Assembly (NCBI RefSeq): GCF_000186865.1
Contig: NW_008705583.1
Coordinates: 3,673 to 67,672, forward strand
Origin: Aureococcus anophagefferens
Lineage: Eukaryota > Sar > Pelagophyceae > Pelagomonadales > Pelagomonadaceae
Direction of reading: 5' to 3'
Length of the DNA: 64,000 nt
The position numbers and the translations under genes were made by a program. Numbering within the stretch: the stretch's first letter is position 1; each line of letters starts with the position of its first letter. Positions 48,300-57,800 of the stretch are shown here, piece by piece. The notes beneath the pieces were generated by a model that saw nothing but the letters and a program-made list of their open reading frames with translations, was not told where the DNA came from and made no database searches.

Positions 48300-49202
48300 T
48301 TACCCGTCCTCGAGCGGCGTCGCGCGCCACTTGCCGAGGATGAGGTACTCGTCGGCGAAGGCGAAGAAGCTCTTCTTCTTGCGGATCATGATGCCGCCGG
48401 GCGCGAGCGCGAGCGGCTCCTCGGAGCCCGGGAAGGGGCCCATGGGCAGTTTCGACGCGTCGCGGGGCAGCAGGAGCTCGGCCTCGAGGTCGCGCTGCCG
48501 TCGCAGCGCCGCGTCGCGCGCGCCGACGAGGTCCGCCATGTCCTTGTAGGCCAGGGCCGTGTCGAGCGGGTTCGTGCCGTCGAGCCGCCGGTCGCCGCGC
48601 TCGTGGTCCAGGCGCCTTTCCAGGCGCTCCTGCGTGCGCCGCGTCTCCTCGACGAGCGGCTCGAGCGCCGCGGCGCCCCGGGCGAGCTCCTCCCGGCGCC
48701 AGACGCCCGCGGCGAAGTAGAGGCGCTCCGCGGGGAGCGTCACGTCGCCGCGCGTCGCCGCCGGGGATTCGTCGCCGCCCGCGGGCGCGAAGTCGAGCCA
48801 GAACCGGAGCGTCGCCGCGCGCCCGCGCGTCGCGTCCTGCGTGCCGATCTTCCACCCCCCGCCCGCGACGCCGACGGTCTGCTCGCCGCGCTCGTTGACG
48901 AACGTCGGCTCGGCGACGGGCACGATGGCCGAAGCGCTGCCGCCCATGACGTCGCGCTCCGCGTTCGGCTCCGCGGCGGGATCGCTCGACACCTCGACGT
49001 CGATGGGCAGCACGAGGCGCCCGCCCGACGCGCCCCAGTCCTTGGGCATCCACGTGTCCTTTTCGCGGCCGATGTCCACGGAGATCCGCCAGCGCGCCGG
49101 CGCCCAGACGCTCGACGGCACCGCTGCGGTCGAGAGCGCGTCGCACGTCGCGAGCGACGCGAGAGCGAGGAATGCGGCGCGCGGCGTAGCGCTTGCAACC
49201 AT
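48300..49202 (-). CDS. Secreted or plastid-targeted protein of unknown function
   Basis: A 300-aa protein from MVASATPRAAFLALASLATC, a signal peptide of the kind that opens stramenopile plastid leaders. The mature part has WRISVDIGREKDTWMPKDWG (about 40-59), then a beta-rich region (GGRLVLPIDVEVSS; ATLRFWLDFAPAGG), a charged helix (VEETRRTQERLERRLDHERG) and the C-terminal KKKSFFAFADEYLILGKWRA. The DIGREKDTWMPxxWGxSGxR block looks like a strongly conserved signature of an algal family, but I cannot name it. A longer frame opens at 49247. It diverges from the glutamate-receptor-like gene only 66 bp away. Confidence 0.6.
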   Translation of the reverse strand: MVASATPRAAFLALASLATCDALSTAAVPSSVWAPARWRISVDIGREKDTWMPKDWGASGGRLVLPIDVEVSSDPAAEPNAERDVMGGSASAIVPVAEPTFVNERGEQTVGVAGGGWKIGTQDATRGRAATLRFWLDFAPAGGDESPAATRGDVTLPAERLYFAAGVWRREELARGAAALEPLVEETRRTQERLERRLDHERGDRRLDGTNPLDTALAYKDMADLVGARDAALRRQRDLEAELLLPRDASKLPMGPFPGSEEPLALAPGGIMIRKKKSFFAFADEYLILGKWRATPLEDG

Positions 49203-49267
49203 CGTGTGAGTCCCCGGCCAACTTGAGGACTTCATGAAGTCAACCACTCCGCATTCCTAGCTCGAGC

Positions 49268-50793
49268 ATGGTTCAGCCACGACTCGGGCTGCTGCTCGCG
49301 CTGCCGTCGATGGCGCTGAGTCGCACTACGTACAAAGTCGGGTACATGGCTATGAACAGCCAACAGGGGGCGCACTACGCCTACGACGCGGCCCAGGAGA
49401 AGTACGTCGGCGCCTACCCCGATCTCATGGACCTCATCGCACAGGAGCTCGACGTCGACACCGTCGACGTGTACGTCGGCCCCTTGTGGTGGAAACCGCT
49501 GCGCAGGGGAGAAGCCGACATCCTTTTTTTTATGGGGCCCATGTGGGACGGCTTCTATTACACGTCGCCGATCAATTCGATGACCTTTCACGGCCTGCTC
49601 AAGGCGAAGAGCCGAAACGCGGAGTACTGGAGCCTCTTCGATCCGTTCCACTGGCGGCTCTGGGTGGCCATCTGCGTGACGGTGATTCTCGGCACGGTGG
49701 TCGCGGGCCTGATCGCCTACCTCGAACGCGCGTGGGACCCGCGCGAGGATCCGCTCGAGTTCGGCGCCATGCTCTACCACAGCGTCACGCTGCTCCTCGG
49801 CGGCCACCGGCGTCCGCCGCCATGCGTTCCCCACGATGGTCGCCCGAAGGCGCGCGGACATCCGACCCGTCGTCCTCCGTAGGCGGCGACGACCTCAGCG
49901 GCGCGATGGCGACGTCGAGCGGCGCGGCGCGCCTCCACCGGCTGGGCCTCCTGTTCCTCGCGCTCATCATGACGTCCAGCTTCACGGCGAACCTCGCCGC
50001 GTTCCTCACGAACCCGCGGCGCGTCGTCTCCGGCCCGGGGACGCTCGACGAGCTGAGCGCCGCGACGGCCTGCGTGAACGACTGGTGGCTGAGCTCCTAC
50101 GTCACGAACTTCGCCGGCGGCGTCGTCTGGCCGCCGGACGGCGCCTACGAGCTCGACGACTACGCGGGGCGGACGCAGTGGTGCGTCGACGCGGTGAAGG
50201 ACGACGACTCGGAGGTGGACGTCTTCCTCACGTTCGACGCGCAGTTCGTCCTGCTCGAGCACTGCGACAGCCTCGTCAAGGCGCCGGGCATCGAGTTCGA
50301 GCCGACGCCGGTCTACGGGATCACGCACAGCTACGACATCATGCGGAACGTGAGCCAGGCCATATACCGGCTCCGGTCCGACCGGCCCTACTACGACGTC
50401 GTCAACGCGCACTACCGCACCTACGACATGTGCCCCGGGGCCATGGACACGGAGGACTCGTCGGAGCAGATCTCCGTCCGCTCCATGGAGAGCGTCTTCC
50501 TCATCTTCTTCGCCAACGCGGCCGTCGCGATCGGTCTCGCGCTCTTCGACGCGAGGCGGCGCCGCCGCGACGCCAAGACGGAGGCGCGCGAGGCGGCACT
50601 TGAGGCGGCCGCGGCCCGCGAGACCGACGCCCCGCGCAACCCGCTCCGCGGCGATTCGCGGCGCCTCGCGCACATGTTCGGGAACGGCGCGCGCCTGCGC
50701 CTGTCGCAGTCGCGCGGCCGCGGGCGGGGCGCGCCGGACGCGCCCCGGCGGGCCCTCGCGCCCCGGAGGTCCGCGGAGCTCGCGCTCGTCTAG
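49268..50793 (+). CDS. Ionotropic glutamate receptor-like channel
   Basis: Two exons (49268-49799, 49883-50793) give 480 aa. A signal peptide (to about 18) leads into half a ligand-binding domain (YKVGYMAMNSQQ; GPMWDGFYYTSPINSMTFHG). Helix M1 is WRLWVAICVTVILGTVVAGL (about 128-147), a pore-type loop ends SVTLLLGGDDLSG, and helix M3 reads LFLALIMTSSFTANLAAFLT, one residue from the iGluR signature SYTANLAAF. The second ligand lobe and M4 (SVFLIFFANAAVAIGLALF) follow, then a basic tail. There is no amino-terminal ATD, so it is a minimal receptor like bacterial GluR0 or short GLRs. The intron 49800-49882 is GC-AG; splicing restores the pore to M3 spacing. Ligand and ion are unknown. Confidence 0.8.
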
Positions 50794-50944
50794 TAAACCG
50801 GCATGCTGGCCTTGGAGGTTGCCTCGGATGACGCCTCGGAGGCCTCCTCGATGCGGTCCATTGCGGAAGCTCTTTTGCGGTTTCGCCAAATCGCCGAGAT
50901 CACCACAAAAAAGTAGAGCAGGGGGCACAGGCCACGCCGAGGGA

Positions 50945-52315
50945 ATGGGCGTGCTCAACGTCAATCTCGTGTTGGCCACGTCCGATACACATTTGGAGTT
51001 CGTCGATAGGCTCCTCACGATCGTCTTTGCTGATCACGGGTACCCCATCACCGACCCGAAAGGTATGGTTCCCATCACGATGTTCAAGAATCACTCGATG
51101 GGCACGATGACGACGTGTCGCCACGCGCTCCACTGGTACGAGAACATCTTCAAGTGGTGGACGCGCCTCCGCGCCGTCGACGTCGAATCCAAGCTCCCGG
51201 AGCTCGTCCGCGTCGCGACCGTCGGCTTCGACGACCTGCCGACGAATAATTCTCAATCGTGCGGACCGTGGCTCATGGACCGCGGCAGCCCGTATCAGCC
51301 GGACGCCAAGGCCAGCAAGCCGTCGCTCGCCGGGAACACGTACGTCGTGCTCGCGCTGCTCGTCATGGCCTCGGGGGCCCGCGCGCCCCCGGAGCTCCGA
51401 GACGCGTTCGTCAAGGCGGCCGAGTGCGAGGCGCAGAACATCCTCGACAGGAGCGGCGATCCCGGCTGCGAGGCCCACGTCGCGCGGCGGAAGATCGTGG
51501 CTCTCATTGAGAAGCACGACTTCGAGAGCGGCACGCGGCGCCTCTTCCTCCGCGAGCCGCTCAGCCCGGACGACCACCAGCTCACGGCTATGGTGAATGA
51601 CACGGACCCGCCCATGCCCTGGTTTCCGGTGGGTGGAAACCGCTATCCGATCGTGGTGTGCGACGTCCCGCCTTCCGAGCCGAGCCCTTGGATCAACACG
51701 CCCACGGTGCGCATGTTCCTGCTTGTAAATGAAAAGGCGAGCCGAGCGTTGGATCGTCATCCGGGCTCGGCGATGCTCGGCCGCGACGTCAAGATCGCGG
51801 GCACGCGGGACGACGATCTCAACGATAAGCTCGGCATCATGGTCGAAGTCGATCTCAAAAAGGATCGCTACAACGTGGAGCTGCCGCAGCCGGCCTCCAA
51901 ATCGCGCGTCGTCTCCTTGCGCCCGGCCTGCGTCCACGTGGTACGCTACGCGCCGCCGCCGCTCGTCGTCGCCGACGCGGCGCCGACGCTCGACGGCGTC
52001 GCCATCTACGCCTTCGGCGACGCCCCGCCGTCGAGATCGTCGACGAAAAAGCAGTGGCAGGCGCAGCAAACGTGCGCGGTGTGCGGCGCCAAGGGCAAGC
52101 TGTTCAAGTGCGCCAAGTGCAAGCGGGTTTCCTACTGCGGCGCGGCCTGCCAGACGACGCACTGGAAGGACCATCGGAAGGCCTGCAAGGCCCACCTGAA
52201 ATCCGATGCGCGCATGAAGGAGCATATGTCAGCGGAATTGTCGAAGCTGAAAAATATCCCCTTCGACGAGTGGGGTACTTCTGAAAGGACAACGCCATTC
52301 GTGCAGGACTCTTAA
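50945..52315 (+). CDS. MYND zinc-finger protein
   Basis: A 456-aa protein. A MYND finger near residues 375-415 is complete: CAVCGAKGKLFKCAKCKRV, then SYCGAACQTTHWKDHRKAC supply CxxC, CxxC, CxxxC and HxxxC zinc ligands. MYND fingers bind short proline motifs in other proteins. The first 370 residues are not recognised; they include SDTHLEFVDRLLTIVFADHG at the start, KIVALIEKHDFESGTRRLFL, and RMFLLVNEKASRALD. No SET domain motif is visible. The frame extends upstream to 50600 through the neighbouring gene's 3' end, so ATG 50945 is preferred. Confidence 0.7.
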   Translation: MGVLNVNLVLATSDTHLEFVDRLLTIVFADHGYPITDPKGMVPITMFKNHSMGTMTTCRHALHWYENIFKWWTRLRAVDVESKLPELVRVATVGFDDLPTNNSQSCGPWLMDRGSPYQPDAKASKPSLAGNTYVVLALLVMASGARAPPELRDAFVKAAECEAQNILDRSGDPGCEAHVARRKIVALIEKHDFESGTRRLFLREPLSPDDHQLTAMVNDTDPPMPWFPVGGNRYPIVVCDVPPSEPSPWINTPTVRMFLLVNEKASRALDRHPGSAMLGRDVKIAGTRDDDLNDKLGIMVEVDLKKDRYNVELPQPASKSRVVSLRPACVHVVRYAPPPLVVADAAPTLDGVAIYAFGDAPPSRSSTKKQWQAQQTCAVCGAKGKLFKCAKCKRVSYCGAACQTTHWKDHRKACKAHLKSDARMKEHMSAELSKLKNIPFDEWGTSERTTPFVQDS

Positions 52316-52366
52316 TCAGAAAAGCGTCGTATTCCACGCTCAGACAGGTTGCCATACTAAAATCCG

Positions 52367-53503
52367 CTAGCGCGACCGCTTCGCGAGGAAGCGCGCGCGC
52401 GCCTTGGCCATGACCTCGAGCATGGAGCCGTTGACGCCGAAGGCGCGGGCCACGGGCCGCGACAGGGGCCCGAGGACGGGGTCCTCGGCGATGGTTTCGA
52501 AGAGGAAGGCGATGGCCGCGTGCGCGAGGCACGTGCGCGTCGTCTCGACGGCGGCCGTCCGCGGGCGCACGAGCGCGTCGAGCGCGCCGTCGACGACGAC
52601 GTCGGGTGGCGGCGCGTTGAAGGACGGCCGCGTCGACGCGAAGAGGCCCGTGCCGGCGATGTAGTAGGGCTGCGCGCAGAGCACGCGGACGCCGCGGGAC
52701 CGCCACTCGCGGTCGAGCGACCGGGACAGCTGGTGCACGAATGCCTTCGTCGCGCCGTAGACGGCGAGGTAGGGCGTCGGCTGGACGGCGGAGCCGGAGC
52801 TGACGTTGATCACGGCGCCGCCGCCGCGCCGCGCGAGGTCCGGGATCAGCGCGCGGCACGCGCGCGCGGTGCCTAAACAGTTGACGCGGACCATCGCCGC
52901 GACGGCGGCGTCGTCGACCTCGTCGATGGCCAGCGGGTCCTCCGTGCCGACGCCCACGTTGTTGACGACGAGGCCGCAGTAGCGGCCGCCGTTTGCGGCG
53001 GCGTCCAAAGCCGCGGGCAGCGCGCGGTCCCAGAACGGCGCCGGGTCGCCGCCGTCGAAGTCGTGGACGACGGACCGCGCGTCGCAGCCCGCGACCTCCG
53101 CCCGCAGCGCCTCCTCGAGCGCCGCGAGCTTCGCGGCGTCGCGGCTTACCAATATGAGCGCGCAGCCCCGGCGCGCGAGGCCGAAGGCCCACGCGCGGCC
53201 GAGCCCCGCCGTGCACCCGGTGACGAGCGCGCAGCCGCCGCAGCGGTCGCGCAGGAACGCGCCGTCGCGCGCGAGGCGCGCGGCCCGCGACGGCCGCAGG
53301 AAGCGCGGCACGAAGCCCCGGAGCCCGACCCAGGCCCGCGCCGCGGCGTAGGCGCCGAAGACGAGGCCCAGGGCGCTCAGGAAGCTGCCGTCGACGCCCG
53401 CGCGCACGACGAACCAGCGCAGCGATTGCACCGTCGCACCCACGGCGACGGGCAGGAAGCACGCGACCTTCAGCAAATTCCGGTCGCGCGTGGACAGGCC
53501 CAT
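52367..53503 (-). CDS. Short-chain dehydrogenase, very-long-chain 3-ketoacyl reductase type
   Basis: A 378-aa SDR enzyme of the HSD17B12/KAR group, which reduces 3-ketoacyl-CoA with NADPH during fatty acid elongation in the ER. Seen: an N-terminal membrane helix region (FLSALGLVFGAYAAARAWVG), the cofactor motif LVTGCTAGLGRAWAFGLARR (about 92-111; TGxxxGxG), VNNVGVGTEDPL (NNxG), the catalytic Ser in INVSSGSAVQPTPYLA and Tyr-Lys in VYGATKAFVHQLSRSL. GRxWA and LaxxG spacing is typical of the KAR subgroup. The C-terminus ends KRSR, a basic tail possibly used for ER retention. Alternative: 17-beta-hydroxysteroid dehydrogenase; the fold is certain, the substrate inferred. Confidence 0.85.
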   Translation of the reverse strand: MGLSTRDRNLLKVACFLPVAVGATVQSLRWFVVRAGVDGSFLSALGLVFGAYAAARAWVGLRGFVPRFLRPSRAARLARDGAFLRDRCGGCALVTGCTAGLGRAWAFGLARRGCALILVSRDAAKLAALEEALRAEVAGCDARSVVHDFDGGDPAPFWDRALPAALDAAANGGRYCGLVVNNVGVGTEDPLAIDEVDDAAVAAMVRVNCLGTARACRALIPDLARRGGGAVINVSSGSAVQPTPYLAVYGATKAFVHQLSRSLDREWRSRGVRVLCAQPYYIAGTGLFASTRPSFNAPPPDVVVDGALDALVRPRTAAVETTRTCLAHAAIAFLFETIAEDPVLGPLSRPVARAFGVNGSMLEVMAKARARFLAKRSR

Positions 53504-53678
53504 CTGTGTGCTGCAGCGTGATCAATTTGGGAGCGCCATGCTCTTGTGGCAAGCCAATCAGCGAGCTCGACGTGCTCGGCGCAAGCCGCCTCTCCAGTCA
53601 GGCCTCCAGTTCCACTGCATGAACCCTGCCCCCCCCCGGGCCCCGAAAGAGCACCCACAAACCTCTCTTACGCGCCCC

Positions 53679-54200
53679 CTAGCATTGGAGCTTGCGGCGC
53701 GTGAAGATGGGCAGGGGCTCCTCGCCGTCGTCGTCGACGACGAACTCCGTCTTGGGCACGAACTTGGTGCACGCGACGGCCTCGGAGCAGCGGTTCGTCG
53801 CCTCGCGGTCCGCGCGCGCGAGCTCCTTGCTCCGGTTGCGCATCTTGTCCGTGGACCCCGGCAGCGTGCCGATCTTGAGGGACTGGGGCAGCGCCTTGTG
53901 GTTCTTGGACGAGTCGTCGCCGTTGTGCCGGAACATCATGTCCGCGGTGAGGCCGTCGCGCCCGTTCATGATGGGGTCGGGCATGACGACGGGCGCGTCC
54001 TTCATGCGGTCCGGCATGTCCTTCGGGTCGATGTAGGCGCTCTGGAGCTCCGACGTGGGCGTCGGGATCATGCCCCGGTTCGCGTTGGACGCGAGGTCCC
54101 GCCCGAACTGGTCCTCGACGTAATTACCCAGCAGCGCGTTCGTGCTGAACGAGTTCTTGTGGCCGCAGATGCCGTAGCCGTAGTTCATCGTCCCGCTCAT
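53679..54200 (-). CDS. Conserved-looking hypothetical protein
   Basis: A 173-aa soluble protein beginning MSGTMNYGYGICGHKNSFST, with NALLGNYVEDQFGRDLASN, a central PVVMPDPIMNGRDGLTADMM and C-terminal EPLPIFTRRKLQC. No signal peptide or membrane helix. The mix of short Gly/Asn/Tyr-rich motifs and many Met, Asp and Arg residues recalls small axonemal proteins of motile cilia, but I do not recognise it and that is only a guess. It is divergently transcribed from the gene at 54344. Confidence 0.6.
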   Translation of the reverse strand: MSGTMNYGYGICGHKNSFSTNALLGNYVEDQFGRDLASNANRGMIPTPTSELQSAYIDPKDMPDRMKDAPVVMPDPIMNGRDGLTADMMFRHNGDDSSKNHKALPQSLKIGTLPGSTDKMRNRSKELARADREATNRCSEAVACTKFVPKTEFVVDDDGEEPLPIFTRRKLQC

Positions 54201-54343
54201 GGTGGCCGCGAGGTTAGCCGCGGGGGCAGCTATACCTCACCTCGTCGTAACGCTGGCAGCTAGATACGGGTCATTAGTGAAGCTGTATTTACCCGTTGGC
54301 GCATGGCCGCGGCAGCCCGCTGAAGCGCTCTCACAGTTTGGAA

Positions 54344-54844
54344 ATGGACAACCTCGACGCCGCGCGGGGCTTCGTCCTGCGGGACCTGCCGACGTCGAAC
54401 ACGGAGCTGGCGCCGCGCGCCGTGAAGACGCCGCGGACGCTGACGCCGAAGCAGTCCCTGCGGAAGCGCGCGCCGCCGGAGGCGACGCCCGTGTCCTGCG
54501 AGGGCGGCCTCGAGGACGACCTGGACTTCGACATCTGCGCCGCGGCGTACACGCCGCCGCCGAAGGAGCTGTACCGGCGGCCCGGGAGCCCGCCGGAGAG
54601 CGTCCACGGCGCCATGGCCGCCTACCGCAAGCTGCAGCGCGCCGAGGACTCGTACGTGCGCCTCGCGGGCGTCGGCGGCCTCCGCCACCTCCGCAAGGCG
54701 AGCGAGCCGGGGCGGCGGTCCTGGCGCGACGAGGACGCCCTGTTCACGTGCTGGGTCCCCGGCGACGGCGAGCCCTGCGGCGCCGGCGACGGCGGCGGCG
54801 CCGCGCCGAGCTGCGTCGCGGATTTCGGCTGCGCGATCTCGTGA
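54344..54844 (+). CDS. Hypothetical disordered protein
   Basis: A 166-aa protein from MDNLDAARGFVLRDLPTS. It is rich in Pro, Arg, Ala and Thr (TPRTLTPKQSLRKRAPPEAT), with TP sites that could be phosphorylated. A middle segment GAMAAYRKLQRAEDSYVRL is probably helical. The C-terminus is Gly/Cys-rich. No known domain. The stop is 36 bp from the convergent multi-C2 gene. Supported by a clean frame and codon bias only. Confidence 0.5.
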   Translation: MDNLDAARGFVLRDLPTSNTELAPRAVKTPRTLTPKQSLRKRAPPEATPVSCEGGLEDDLDFDICAAAYTPPPKELYRRPGSPPESVHGAMAAYRKLQRAEDSYVRLAGVGGLRHLRKASEPGRRSWRDEDALFTCWVPGDGEPCGAGDGGGAAPSCVADFGCAIS

Positions 54845-54880
54845 GCGCGCGGCGCGGGGGCGCTGTCCCTAAGCACGAGC

Positions 54881-57800
54881 TTACCTGTAGGACCCGAGGG
54901 ACTGGAGGTCCTCGTCGGCCTTGGCCTGGTCGAAGTTGAGCGCGAGGAGCACCTTGGCGTCGTGGCCGTCGCTGTTCTCGTGGTCCATGTCGCACTCGAG
55001 CTCCTCGAGGGCCTCGACGACGTCCTTGCGCCCGTTGAGCGCCGCGTGGAGCACGGGCGTGTTCAGCGCCGTGTCCGTCGCGTTGATGTCGGCCCCGAGC
55101 CGCAGGAGCGTCCGCGCGCACTGCAGGTGGCCGTTGCCCGCGGCGAAGTGGAGCGGCGTGCGGCCCGCGAAGTTCAGCGCGCGCTGGTCGACGTCGGCGC
55201 CCAACGAGTGGAGCAGCAGGAGCATGTTGTTGTGGCCGTTGGCCGCCGCGAGCGCCGCGCACGTCTTGCCGTTGTCCGTCTCGACGTCGAGCGCCGCGCC
55301 GAGCCGCGACAGCGTCCGGAGCGCGGCCTCGTTGCCCATCTCCGCCGCGTAGTGCGCCGGCGTCTTGCCGTACGTGTCCGCGAGTTCCACGTCGCCGTCG
55401 AGCTGGGCCAGGACCCGCACGACGGCGTGCGAGTCGTAGCGCGCGGCGATGTGCATCGCGGAGCGGCCCGCGCCGTCCTGCTGGTCCAGGTCGCACTTGA
55501 GGCGGTAGAGCAGGTTCATGGTCAGCGTCGCCGCGGGCCGCGCCGCGGCGACCATGGCCGGCGTGATCCGGCGCGTCTTGTCGACGAGCACGTGGCCGCA
55601 CGTCGCGCAGCGGACGACGAGGAGCCTGGGCAGCACAATAGTGATTCGACGTCGCTTCAACGTGAGTGTTCCGCGCGCGCGCGTTCCGGAAAAAGCATCC
55701 ACGCTTCGAGATCGTTCCGAGAGATGATCGCTCGTCCAAAAATCAGCCGCAACGAGTGGAAAGTGGCCGAGATCGGAGCCTTTGAAGTTGGGAATTTCGC
55801 TCTCTTGTGCTGCCCTGCGAGGAGCTTCAGCGGGTCGTCCTTCTGGTCCTCGACGGCCCGCACGCAGATCTCCGAGATGCGCTCCAGGTCCGCCGGGTCG
55901 TCGAGGTCGTAGTAGGACACGCGGCACTTGGGGTTGTAGACGAGGCGCAGCGCGACCTGGACCTCGCCCGTCTTCGTGTCCGTGTGGCTCCGCTCGTCCT
56001 CGTCCTCGTCGCGGCGCGCCATCTTCTCCATCTCGCGCTTCGCCGCGCGCTCGTTGTTCGACAGCGTGTGCCAGCGCTGCAGCAGCACGCGCTGGAGCGT
56101 CGGCTTGAGCGGGATCTTGATCTTGCCCATGAGGTCGTCCTTCTTCTTCGAGCCCTCGTCGCGGTCGTAGAGCGCGACGTCGAGCACGCGGCCCTCGACG
56201 TCGTCGACGGGCACGTCGTAGCGCTCCATCCACACGGGGCAGAGGCACTTCTCCTTGACCTCGGACTTGAAGCAGTACTCGCCTAAACTCACCTTCGCGT
56301 ACGGGTCCGACGACCCGCCGCCGAGGAGCGCCTTGTCCATGACGGGCAGCTCCCGCGCGCGCATGAGGCAGATGCGCAGCTGGTTCGGCGGCATGTCGAG
56401 CATGGCCTCCTCCTCGAGCATGTCCCGGGGCAGCGTGATGCTGAACGCGGGGTTGTGGTACCAGCGGAACGCGCACTCGATCTTGCCGCCGACCTTCTGC
56501 TTCTTTGCGTCGCGCAGACCGAACCAGCGCCGCGTCACCTTGCGGTCCGCCAGCGCCACGAAGCTCAGCTCGAAGTGGCCCATGTGGTCCGGCTCCGACA
56601 TGACGTCGTAGTCCAGCACCGTCACCGTGAGCTTGCCCTTCGAGTCCGCGCCTAAAAAGAATCGGTTTCGGGGGAACCGTAGAAACGACGCGACGCCGGA
56701 CGACGCGCAGGGCAGCTCGAAGCTCTCCGTCCACTGGGGGTTCAGGTCCTTCTTCTTCACCGTGCTCTTCGTCCGCTCGCCGTCGCACTCGAAGACGACG
56801 AAGGGGTCCGACGTGCCGCCCTTGCCGAACATGGCCTGGGCAGGAAAAGAGTGATTCAAGTTCGCTTCGACATGAGGGTTCCGCGCGCGATTGTTCCGGA
56901 AAAAGCATCCATGCTTCGAGACCGTTTCGAGAGATGATCGCTCGTCCAAAAATCAGCCGAAACGAGTGAGAAACGGCCGAGATAGGGGCCTTTGAAGTTG
57001 GGAATTTCGCTCTCTTTTCCTGCCCCGAACATGGCCTGGTCCATGATGGGCAGGTTCCGCCCCCGCACGAGGACGATGAGCAGCGAGTTCGGCGGCTCCT
57101 CGGGCTTCTCCTCCTCCGCGAGGATGCTCGGCGGCAGGTGGACGACGCGCGCGGGGTTGTGCACCCACCGCAGCGCGACCTCGACGCGCCCGAGGTTCGC
57201 GTCCGCGTCGCCGCCCTTGGCGTTCTTCTTCTTCCGCTTCAGGAGCCGGCTCTTCTTGTCGGAGGCTTGCTTGGGCTCGAGCTTGACGCCGCGCGGCGCG
57301 AGCTGGAACCAGGACCGCATGACCTCGCGCTCGTCGATCTTCGGGAAGTGGCCGAGCTGGATCGTCGCCTGGCCCATGAAGTCGTTGCCGCTCACGAAGT
57401 CGTAGTCTTCCACGACGAGGCTCAGGGCCTGCTCGAGGTCCTCGCAGGGGAACTCGAAGCGCTCCATCCAGAGCGGGTTCAGGTTCTTCTTCACGCACTT
57501 GGACTTGTGGACGACGCCGTCCAGGTTCAGCTCGCAGAGCGGGTCGCTCGTGCCGCCCTTGGACAGGAGGTTCTTGTCCTTGATGGGCAGGTTCTTGCCC
57601 CGCATGAGGATGCAGAGGAGCTCGTTGGCCTCGGACGCGATGTGCTCGGGCGGCTCGTCCGCGACGAACTCCTCCGGGAGCTCCAGCACGTTCGACGGGT
57701 CGTGGGCCCACTTGCAGGCGATCTCGACGCTGCCCGCGGCCTCGTCGCGGTCCGGCCCGCCGCGCAGGTTGATCCACCAGCGCCGCAGCTCGCGGTCCTC

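Noticed and set aside
6088..57027. Recurring N-terminal peptide beginning MDERSSLG or MKLGIS in many frames
   Set aside because: This is the translation of the introner sequence itself, read from inside the element into the downstream exon. It is not a shared protein leader.
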